NCBI GenBank assembly: GCA_963669155.1
Contig: OZ022586.1
Coordinates: 2,387,360-2,451,359, forward strand
Origin: Arbacia lixula
Taxonomy: Eukaryota; Echinodermata; Echinoidea; Arbacioida; Arbaciidae
Length of the DNA: 64,000 bases
Direction: 5' to 3'
Below the pieces are notes generated by a model that was not told where the DNA came from, did not search any database, and saw nothing but the letters and a program-made list of their open reading frames with translations. Both the position numbers and the translations under genes were made by a program. Below are positions 37,143 through 46,624 of this stretch, piece by piece; positions within the stretch are counted from its first letter, which is position 1; every line of letters starts with the position of its first letter.

Positions 37143-37819
37143 GTAAGTAATGTACGTATTTTGTATACGAAAGCAACGAAACTATCGTGTTTTAACGTTA
37201 GGTATACATGCAGTGGTTAACTGGATATTTGTGTTATATATAAATCTGCAGAGGTTGAGAGTATAAAATCAAATAGCAACGAGTAAAGCGGTATATAAAT
37301 GTGCTAGGTGTCCGGAGTAGGGCCTTCTGACTGTTTTTATGTACACCAGATGAACCGAGAGATATTGTGGTTGGGTCAGATCGAGGTATGTACATGTCTC
37401 CGGACAGTGCTATTGGTGTATAGGCCTACGATTTGTATACGCCTGTGCTGTACGTACGATCTGACTAATCGATTTTTTTTTTTAAGACGGATCATTCTCT
37501 CTCCACGCCCCACCCCCTTTCCCCGCCTCCCTCTCTCTCTCTCGTTCTCTCCCTCCTAGCTTCTCTTTCTTTCCTTCTCTCTCTCTCTCTCTCTCTCCTT
37601 CATGGCGTTCTCCCTCCCTATTCTTCCCTTTCCCCTATTCCCACATCTAGGCACTTACGCTACCACCCCCCCCCCCCACCCCAGCCCACCCTTTGCGTTA
37701 TCCTCCGCGCTCCACCCCTATACCCCTCCCTCCCTCGCGCTTTACCCCTCTCTCGCGCCCCACCCTAGCGCCCTAGCGGTATGGACATTTGAGCAATTAA
37801 CATCTACATGATCTAGGAA

Positions 37820-38546
37820 CAGGGAAGTGTTATAGGAAGGAGTAGAAACTCGAGCATAATACATTCAAACATCTGTATGGGTTCTAAAGCGTGCTCGTGA
37901 ATGTCAAAAGAATTCCATAACCATGACAATGCTTTGATGTTCCATGTGCCGAGCCGACATTTAGCTGATGTCAACTTGAAAATAAATTTCTTTAATTTCC
38001 CATTTGTCTGTAGACGTTTCGTTTTTGACAAATTCGTTTGCAACTATAAGGAAGTTAACGGCAGATAATGACAGATCCTAATACTCTGCTTTTGTTTCGA
38101 AAAGTATTGAGGAATCATTAAAAATCGGACATATAAGCTATTTGTATTAATTACAAAATTGACCAATTTCTTCACTTTCCGACAACTTGTGCATTTGGGA
38201 GATTCACCCACCCTCAAAATGATATATTAAGCTGTGTGTTATCATTAACGGCGTTTGTCTGTGTTTGCGTGAAGCAGAGATATTTTACTTGAAAAAACTT
38301 GTTTATTTGTGTTTGCTGATACCTGTTGTGCTCATGGAAGTATTAATGTCCTTAACAGAACGGGACAAGCGAAATGAGACTGTACATTTCTTTTGTTCTC
38401 TCTGAGAAACCGTTGCCACACAATCATGTTCATAATTGTTCAAACACCTGAACAGCACCTGTTAGGAACACCATAACTTTTCAGCGGCTTGGCACATGGG
38501 TTCAAAGAAAGAAAGTTGCTTCCTATCCTTCCATAACACATCCCTG
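37820..38546. mobile_element. hAT-like non-autonomous element, copy A only
   Basis: 727 bp with terminal inverted repeats CAGGGAAGTGTTATAGGAA and CAGGGATGTGTTATGGAAGG. CTAGGAA flanks both sides (37813-37819 and 38547-38553). The CAGGG start and roughly 8-bp duplication suit hAT elements. Absent from copy B near 57828-57838. Confidence 0.75.
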
Positions 38547-38800
38547 CTAGGAATTGTCGAAGAATCATTCGTACACCAGCTCGTAGAACGACCGTCCTAT
38601 ATCACTTTAGACCATTTCGGTCATTGTCGTGTTTACGCGCATTGAAGCGGTCTACGAACCGTTCTTTAGGAGCTTTCTAACGCGATTCATCACCTACTTG
38701 TATAAGATGTAAAACAAACTATTCGACACTTTTTGAAAAAGCAATATGCAAACACAGCACTGGAATCAAGATGAAATTATTACAAGAATATCGGCTCCGG

Positions 38801-39000
38801 NNNNNNNNNNNNNNNNNNNNNNNNNNNNNNNNNNNNNNNNNNNNNNNNNNNNNNNNNNNNNNNNNNNNNNNNNNNNNNNNNNNNNNNNNNNNNNNNNNNN
38901 NNNNNNNNNNNNNNNNNNNNNNNNNNNNNNNNNNNNNNNNNNNNNNNNNNNNNNNNNNNNNNNNNNNNNNNNNNNNNNNNNNNNNNNNNNNNNNNNNNNN
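38801..39000. other. Assembly gap (200 N)
   Basis: Second run of exactly 200 N. Its left edge (tcggctccgg) has a reverse-complement match at 57575 in copy B, where it is joined directly to decarboxylase upstream DNA. Confidence 0.99.
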
Positions 39001-39725
39001 ACAACAGAAAAGTAAGCCCACCCCCCTAAGAAAATTAGCATAACTTTTTATCGAAGCGGTTTTGGGCAAAACAATTTGCAGGATTGCTCCTTAACTTAAT
39101 GACTAACCTCTGTGTGAAAATGATATTAATCCAATTATTCATGCATGAGTGGGCAAATTTTAAAGGCAAAAATGTAACTTTTCAAAACTCACAAGGGTAA
39201 TTATTTATGCCGTTTTAACAGTACATTTTGGCATCTCTTGTGCGATTTTTAAAGTGTATTCACTCAACCATGACACGGAAATGACTTCTAATGTGTACAT
39301 AACAAGTCATGTTACATTTTTGTCAAAATATCCAGTTGTATTTTTTCACAAAAATAAAGGGGTTTTAAAAGTTTCAAACCCAAGAAGGATGAGTATTTTT
39401 TAAACGGTGCTCACTCAACCAGAACAATGGGTTAAATGTGGGGATATGTGTACGTGCATCGAGAGATGGATGATAAACAATGAAAGGACATAAGTTATGC
39501 ATCAGTAATGGAATTCATCCAAAATTCATATGACAGAAACCCAAAATTACCCTTGTGACTTTTGAAAAGTTACACTTTTGCCTCTTAAATTTGCCCACTC
39601 ACGCATGACTTATTGGATTAATGTGATTTTCACACAGAACTTAGTTGATAAGGTGAGAAAGAATCCTGCCAAATTATTTTGCCCAAAACCTCTTTGATAA
39701 AAAGTTATGCTATATTGCTTAGTGA
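39001..39725. mobile_element. Fold-back element, family M7, beside gap
   Basis: Same family as 1560-2320: begins at the gap edge with acaacagaaaagtaagcc and ends with the complementary arm (ttgataaaaagttatgct). Spans essentially the whole 725 bp after the gap. Confidence 0.7.
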
Positions 39726-40196
39726 GGATAAACCACAAGATAACCACAAAGTACTTGTACGATTTTCTCTTCTTTACCGTCTGAATTGGCTTGCACCGTG
39801 TGAATGCGGCTAATACCAATAAACACAATTCCAATAACGATGAGGATTATTATCATCATCATCATAATTATTATTATTAATATTATAATTGTTATCATTA
39901 TCATTTGTACTATTGTTATTATTATTATGACTAAGTAAGCAAATATCATTCCCCCAAACCTGGGGGGGATGATTGTACATGCCATCCCCCCACCTTGTGA
40001 GTTGGGGGGGGGGGGGGGGGATGCATCCCCCTCATCCCCCCCTTTGTCTACGCCCCTGATAACAACTAATTCTATCAGTCCAAAAGTTCTTTCTCTTTAA
40101 GCAAAATTGTTTTTTCAACCCTGATGAAAACAACATGGGCATTACATACTGATTTCAATCAGCTGACCGAATTGTTGATCACCAGAGTGGAATGTA

Positions 40197-41858
40197 CACT
40201 GTTGGTCATAAAGGTGGAATATTTTTTTTCACCAAATTTTCACAGCGTAATTATTACCACATGATTTGAATATGGCATTTATGGTGCATGATAACAACTT
40301 TACTTTATTATTCTGCCTTTTACACACGTTTGACAGTGATATTTTACAAGTTTATGTCCTAAGCGATGGATGTCATGAGCACAGAACAACAATGACGACA
40401 ATATACAGTAAATTAAAGGATCATGAGATATTTATTTTCAATCTCTCTCAGTTTTCCAGATGACTTCTTTTTTGTGATTTCATGGACAAATTTGCATCAA
40501 ACTTGAGTCATTGTTCTTACTCAGTCACTAGTATCGGGTATGTCCACCCCTGGCACGAACCAGCGCATGCAGACGTCGTGGCATGCTGTCCACTAGCTTG
40601 TTGATGACGTCAACAGGCATAGCGTCCCATTCTTCCCTCAGAGCATCTGCCAACTCCTGCAGATTTTGAGGAATGACCTCTCTGTCGTTGATGGCTCGGC
40701 CTAGGGCATCCCATGCATGCTCTATGGGGTTCATATCCGGCGAACAAGCTGGCCATGGCAACTGTACGACGCCCTCTGCCTCCAGGAATTCCCTTACTGC
40801 AGCGGCCCTGTGCGGTCTAGCGTTGTCATCCTGCAGTCGGAAATTGTGCCCATACACTCGTCTTGCATATGGAAGACAGTGGAACTCCAAGATATCCCTG
40901 TAGGCGGCGGCGTTGACGTTTCCGTCCGGAACCACCAGTGGCGTTTTCCCTCCATAATGGATGCCGGCCCATATCATCACTGAGCCGCCTCCGCCTTGAG
41001 TCGTCTCGTGGATACATTCATCGCGAAGGTTTTCCCCGGCTAATCGACGAACTCGTTGTCTCCCATCCTTTCGGTCAAGGATGAACCGGCTCTCGTCCGT
41101 GAAGACCACATGTTGCCAATGTCCTGGATGAAGCCTTCTGTGCTCCCTAGCCCAAAGAAGACGAGCTACTCTGTGGCGAACAGACAGGCGTGGACATTTG
41201 GTCAACCGTCGTGCTCGGTAACCATGTTGGAGCAATCTGCGATTAACGGTTGACCGGGAAACGTTGATCCCATGATATCTCCTCCACAAGCGACGAAGAC
41301 GGCTCGTGGGCAATTTCCGGTTTCTGCGGCTGAAATTCAACAGTTGGCGATCATCTCTTCTTGTGGTCAATCTGGGACGTCCTGGAGATTTCCGTGGCCG
41401 CACATTCCCCGCCTCACGTTGACGTTTCAGGATCTTAGAGACTGCACTCTGTGATATCCCTAGGACTTCTGCGATATCAGTCTGCTTGTAGCCCTCCTGT
41501 CGCAGTGCTACCACTCTTTCGCGTATTGCTGTTGCCGTTGGACCAGGCATAGTCCAGGGAACGTCTCTACCGATTTTTATTTCAAACGGTACAAGGAACT
41601 CGAAAAAATGCAACCTTCTTATACACAGTGCTAAATCAGGGAAAGGGACAGAATATCATATGCATAGGCTTTTATAGTCTACAACAAAAGAATTTATTAC
41701 GTAATCCAAATTTCTCATGTTATAATGTCACCTGTGTAATGGGGAAACATTATGTAATCACTCAATTACCATTTTGTCTACGCGTAGCCTTTCAAATACC
41801 AACGAAACTGTCGATTTTTATTCAAAAATATTTTATTCCACCTTTATGACCAACAGTG
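40197..41858 (-). mobile_element. Full-length Tc1-type DNA transposon
   Basis: 1662-bp element bounded by terminal inverted repeats that begin CACTGTTGGTCATAAAGG on both ends (40197 onward and the reverse complement ending at 41858, about 25 bp matching). Flanked by TA on both sides (40195-40196 and 41859-41860), the standard Tc1/mariner target duplication. It carries one uninterrupted transposase frame. Terminal repeats, target duplication and open frame all appear intact, so the copy is probably young. Confidence 0.93.
40528..41550 (-). CDS. Tc1-family transposase (DD34E)
   Basis: Cut-and-paste transposase. The open frame extends up to 41613, but the methionine at 41550 (MPGPTATAIRERV) gives 340 aa, the usual Tc1 size, and starts just before the DNA-binding region; the 21 residues upstream look like leader sequence. 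N-terminal helix-turn-helix (QTDIAEVLGISQSAVSKIL) and a GRPR hook-like motif (KSPGRPRLTTRRD) precede the catalytic core: HVVFTDESRF (first Asp), LQDDNARPH (second Asp) and SPDMNPIEHAWD (Glu), with 34 residues between the second Asp and Glu, giving DD34E. No frameshift or stop is seen. The protein would act in the nucleus on the flanking inverted repeats. Confidence 0.93.
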   Translation of the reverse strand: MPGPTATAIRERVVALRQEGYKQTDIAEVLGISQSAVSKILKRQREAGNVRPRKSPGRPRLTTRRDDRQLLNFSRRNRKLPTSRLRRLWRRYHGINVSRSTVNRRLLQHGYRARRLTKCPRLSVRHRVARLLWAREHRRLHPGHWQHVVFTDESRFILDRKDGRQRVRRLAGENLRDECIHETTQGGGGSVMIWAGIHYGGKTPLVVPDGNVNAAAYRDILEFHCLPYARRVYGHNFRLQDDNARPHRAAAVREFLEAEGVVQLPWPACSPDMNPIEHAWDALGRAINDREVIPQNLQELADALREEWDAMPVDVINKLVDSMPRRLHALVRARGGHTRY

Positions 41859-42392
41859 TAGTTATGTGTTTGTTTCTTCAAGTGTGTGTATTTGCTGTCT
41901 TGATTACAATTACATGGGGATAGAACAAGCTTGAACTTAATAACACAATCAACATCAAACATGTATTGTTAGCTCTGATGTTTATGAAACGTTCTTTATA
42001 TTGTTTTAAACTCAATGGCAACATACACATGTACCTCACGAGTGCCTAGTTATGGATTATTAGCTCTTAACTTGCCGGTAGTAAAACCTCTTTGTGCCGG
42101 AGGGTTCCTCTATTACTGTTTGGTCGCAAATTTGCGACAGTGGCACGTTACCCCTTAGTCGCAAAATGTGACAGCAGCAGGTTAAGACTAACGCACCAAA
42201 CATTGCTTGAACTGATGTATGATCATTCTGATAGAATGACTTCCTCTGATTTCTCAGGGGCATATTCCGATCAAAATAAATGATGTTAGGGTTTGATTAC
42301 ATGCATGCATTTACATTTACATTGTACTGCACACATGCTTTGTCTAATATTCTTGTTTTACTCGGCCTTAAAACCCCATTCGCTTATTACAC

Positions 42393-42780
42393 ATCTCCAT
42401 GCCAATGGCAATGAGAGAGTTAACTCTTACATTACCAGGCCTTAAAAATGCCATCGGCTTAGTACACATCTTCATGCCAATGGTAATGAGAGAGTTAACT
42501 CTTACATTACCAGGCCTTAAAAATGCCATCAGCTTAATACACATCTTCATGTTAATGGTAATGAGAGAGTTAATTCTTACATTACCAGGCCTTGAAAACC
42601 CCATTGGCTTACTACACATCTTCATGCCAATGGTAATGAGAGAGTTAACTCTTACATTACCAGGCCTTAAAAACTCCATCGGCTTAGTACACATCTTCAT
42701 GTTAATGGCAATGAGAGAGTTAACTCTTACATTACCAGGCCTTAAAAACTTCATCGGCTTAGTAAGTGTTAATGAGAGAG
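42393..42780. repeat. 75-bp minisatellite, about five units
   Basis: Five tandem units of 75 bp (gagagagttaactcttacat, taccaggccttaaaaa ..) with a few percent divergence. Because 75 is divisible by three and no stop falls inside, both strands stay open for about 130 codons; this does not indicate a gene. Confidence 0.85.
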
Positions 42781-42966
42781 TTGATATTTAGTATGCACCG
42801 TTGCACAACTCATTATGTATTGTTTCTTCCACTCGTTGTTTTGAACAGATGTATTGAAGCGGCACATTTGTAAGAGTGATATTTTGTAAATTGTAAATAC
42901 ATATACATGTATTGTCATTGCCATGCAGTTCCAAGTTTGAAGTCATTGATGTTATTGCTGTACCCC

Positions 42967-42967
<1 letters not shown>

Positions 42968-43019
<52 letters not shown>

Positions 43020-43170
43020 TGTGTGTGAGTGTGTGTGTGTGTATGTGTGTGAGTGTATATGTGTGCGTGTATGTGTGACGTTTGTGTGTGCGTGCGTGCG
43101 TGTGCGCGTGAGGGAGAGAGTGAGAAAGAGGGACAGAGATAGAGATAGAGACAGAGAGGGAAAGCGGGAC
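42968..43170. repeat. (GA)n then (GT)n microsatellite, intergenic
   Basis: About 24 GA units followed by imperfect GT and GA tracts. Confidence 0.9.
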
Positions 43171-43724
43171 AAAAGACAGAGAGAGGGGGGGGGGGGGTTG
43201 GCTGGGTGGGGAGGCAGGAGGAGGGGATATCGACGCAGCCTTCCTGTAAAAACGTGCATTACATAAGCCTATGAATCATAAGTACTCAAAGTTGTACAGA
43301 CCTTGCCAGTGTACTCATTCGCATATTCATAGAGCCCACGGTTAAATGTTCTGTACCACGGAGACTATTAGTATGCTCCCATATGAACTTTCCATATTAC
43401 AAGAGTGACAAGCAATATGCAAGGAATATTTCTTTTGACACTTATTGGCTTTATTGTAGCATGTGTACGTTTATACTTGAATATATGAAATATCATGAAT
43501 TGAAATATATCAAAAATATAAAACATGAATTAAAGCAACAACGGAAGGTACTGGTATCTAAATTCCACTTATGTACTGAATAAAGAAATGACTAAAAGAC
43601 AACATCAATGTACCTTGGGTATGGTTCTTCTTTCAAAAAAGAACGCATTTTATTGTATCGTGTAGAAAATAGTAATAACATAATTCGTGACACACACCAA
43701 TCGCAGAACACGTATGAATAGCGA

Positions 43725-43728
<4 letters not shown>

Positions 43729-43776
<48 letters not shown>
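43729..43776. repeat. (GA)n microsatellite, intergenic
   Basis: About 24 perfect GA units. Confidence 0.95.
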
Positions 43777-43781
<5 letters not shown>

Positions 43782-43827
43782 CCTCTAACATTAATCAATA
43801 TTCCAATTCTTTAAGTTAAAACATTTA

Positions 43828-44275
43828 TATTGGCTCCCCATCCAGTCCCGTGTCCAGTATAAAATCAATTTACTAATAGCCTCATCAATGTTTCCATCAG
43901 TTTGTTCCATCATATCTCACTGAATAGTTAAGACAGTTCAAACCAGAAAGAACACTTCATTCTTTAAAGAAAAACTCATTATTATATGTCCCGCAAATGA
44001 TAAAGTCTTACGGGGGAAAGTTTTTTTTCACATGCGGCCTCTGTTCTATGAAATAACTTGCCGGATTACCTCAGAAACTTAAAAACATACGAAAAATCCA
44101 GAAATAATTTGGAAACATAATTGTTTCGTTCTTTGAAAATATTACAACTATGAACCCAATGCACCATTTATATTCCCTCATGTATTCTCTTCCTTTAAGG
44201 GCATGGAAACATGCAATTTTGCATATTTTTTCTATGCGTTAAGCGCTGTACAAAAAATGTTTAAGTATCATTATA
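43828..44275 (+). mobile_element. Decayed 3-prime end of a LINE
   Basis: Frameshifted translation still gives LINE ORF2 C-terminal wording: YWLPIQSRVQYKINLLIA, then in another frame HQFVPSYLTE, then NNLPDYLRNLK-like text. The DNA ends gttaagcgctgtac followed by an AT-rich tail, as in CR1/L2-type elements. Multiple stops: dead fragment. Confidence 0.6.
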
Positions 44276-44920
44276 GCTATAATGACAAGAGGCTCTTTTA
44301 CCTATGTGGAAGAATGTTGCAAACCGCTCCATATGAACAATCTTAAATATGTATACTTAATCCTTACATTCACACAATTTCTTTTGGGCAAGTAAAATGC
44401 ATCTAGTATTTCTCCTTGAAAAAATGCATACAATAGCATATTGCACTACTTAAACCACATTTGTAGTGGTACCCAATGCAAATTCATATCCAGACAATAC
44501 CACGCCATTGGGCATATCGTTCGAGTTGGTCAGTCGTTTTACAAACATTTCTTTAAAGAATTGACGAACATCTTGTTGATACGGACGCAATAAAAGTCTT
44601 CTTATCTATGAAGATATCGTAGAGAATGAGTATACATGAGTGTTCTCGTTTAGTAGTCATGGCATAACAATTACTGTTCGACTGTGATAGGTTTCATCGT
44701 CGCTTGATTACAGGATCATGTACAGGAATTGGCCTCAGACAAATTCACAGAACAGATAGGATGTCATTTTCATTTGATATCACATTTTCTTAGCTATACT
44801 TAGATATCTTTACCCCAGCCTCTGGACTTGCATGATGACGAGAACCCCTTTCCTTCCGTGATTCGCACAATTCTTATACCCAAGCGGGAACATAGCGACC
44901 CCGCTTGCGACAACTATATA

Positions 44921-45437
44921 TTAAAGGGATAGATCACCCTGAAGTTGGTTTTAATAAGTTGGTTTAAATAAAAGCAGAAAGTGAAAGAAACCTATTAGCT
45001 TGACGGAAATCTGTCAAAGGATAAGAAAGTTATGTTCTTTTTAGATTTCCATTTTGTGACGTCACGTGCGAGGTGCTCTCCCATAATTTTTTTCTACAGA
45101 ATATTCCATAAATTGCTCTGTTTCTTTTTTTTTGACAACGGAATGATTTTTTACATACAGGTAAGTGTGTAAAAAATATTTCTGATGATGTATCAAATGC
45201 ACAGATAAAAGGATGCACATTTGTTTGTTTTTTCTTTAGAAAATGCACATTTTCGAGAAAAAAATACACAACATACTTATGGGAGAGCACCTCGCACGTG
45301 ACATCACAAAATCAGAACTTTTACAGATCATAACTATTTCATCCTTTGACGGATTTTCCTCAAACCTTCACTAATACGTTTCTTTCATGTGTCTCCTTTT
45401 ATTGAACTCAACTTAATTTGAGGGTGAACTATCACTG
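44921..45437. mobile_element. Fold-back MITE, family M1 (near-complete copy)
   Basis: About 515 bp with two long inverted arms. The left arm begins TTAAAGGGATAGATCACCCT and the right arm ends with the complement (agggtgaactatcac). Each arm holds the block tcacgtgcgaggtgctctcc and a caataaaag-type segment; the left arm has TGACGTCA. Reference copy for the family in this window. It lies just past the decarboxylase B stop. Confidence 0.8.
45398..45403 (-). terminator. Transposon-derived poly(A) signal of decarboxylase copy B
   Basis: AATAAA on the minus strand about 95 bp past the decarboxylase stop, inside the right arm of the fold-back element at 44921-45437. It is the first such signal after the stop. 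Confidence 0.45.
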
Positions 45438-45496
45438 TACAATAATACATATGGGAAATATAATTTCCATTTTAAGATGTCATGAAGTGTTCTCAG

Positions 45497-46583
45497 CTAC
45501 ACCTTCATATCTTTGCCGAGTCTGTGGACTTCCTTGATGACGAAGCCGATGCTCTCTTCCGTGATACGAGCGTTGCCAACGCCCAGTTTGAAGAAGTTGA
45601 CCTTTGACCCGTTGGGCTGATATGTGATAAGCATAGAGCCCTCCATCGTCATGGCTTCTTTGATCATTGGCGCAACCTGCGCAGGAAGAGGGATGATCGT
45701 GAATGAAGGAAGGAATCTACTACCAACAACCATCAAATTTACAAATCATCATATCGATCACGATATAAATAAATATGTACACCGTAATTGATTTTATTGG
45801 TTGTATCAAATTTCGCCTAACCCCGTCAGTGAGCTAAACACTGTTCTCCCCGGGGCCATGGGTATATTGAAAAACAAACATAATAAAACATAACATAATA
45901 GTTTTTCTTTGCTTTCTTAAAGTCAATTTTAGGAGCTCATCACACTGCTGGACAATACCTTGTTGAGTCTCAGCCAATACTCCTCAGTCTTCTCTTCTTT
46001 TCGCAGACATTCAGGGATGTACCAGAAACACACGTTGGTACACTCAGGCTGCATGTACGGAAAGAACAGAATAACATTCTTTCAAGAATCAAGAGAAATT
46101 ACAAGTAAATTACAAATAAGACAAAAAAAATGAGTTTCATAAATAGGTAGCATAAAAGTGCAACATAAGAAAATCAAGGTACCTGAATTAACGAACAAAA
46201 AAATCATATTTCAAATCTCTATTTACGAAAATGACCAGATAATTTAAACAATAACATTCCTCAATCAATCACACGGGAAGTTTGTGAAGAAAGTATCTGA
46301 CTATAAAAAAGGCATAAAATGACTTAACATACCAAAAGCAATACAGTATGAGTGAATAAACATTAGATTAATGTGTTAACATATATCTCGCGAGCATATA
46401 TAATTCAGAGAGAGAGAGAGAAAGATAGAGAGCAGGATAGTGAGAGAAAGGAAAAGAGAGAGTGAGAAAGAGAGAGAGAGAGAAAGAAAGAAAAAGCGAG
46501 AGAGAAAGTGAGAAAGGGCGAGAGAGAAAGAAAGAAAGAAAGAGAGGGAGAGAGAGAGCGAGAGAGAAAGAAAGGAAGAAAGA

Positions 46584-46624
<41 letters not shown>

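Larger units (their letters stand above)
35202..38800. other. Spacer right of subtilisin A
   Basis: Apart from the candidate leader exon, a GT tract and the hAT-like element, nothing recognisable. It is the inverted equivalent of 57575-60481. Confidence 0.7.
41861..44920. other. Spacer right of the Tc1 element
   Basis: No gene seen. Contains the 75-bp minisatellite, three microsatellites and the LINE remnant. I looked here on the minus strand for the missing EndoU1 signal-peptide exon and found no convincing candidate by eye. Confidence 0.6.

Noticed and set aside
40673-41454. Plus-strand frames inside the Tc1 element
   Set aside because: Antisense shadows of the transposase.
42393-42780. 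CRISPR-like array
   Set aside because: Units are contiguous with no spacers, and the genome is eukaryotic.
42399-42791. 130-codon frame MPMAMRELTLTLPG.. as a repeat protein
   Set aside because: Arises from a 75-bp minisatellite and is open on both strands; no start context or homology recognised.
43592-43798. Hydrophobic LSLSLS frame as a signal-peptide exon for EndoU1
   Set aside because: The hydrophobic stretch is a GA microsatellite; no matching donor phase or somatomedin-B sequence nearby.
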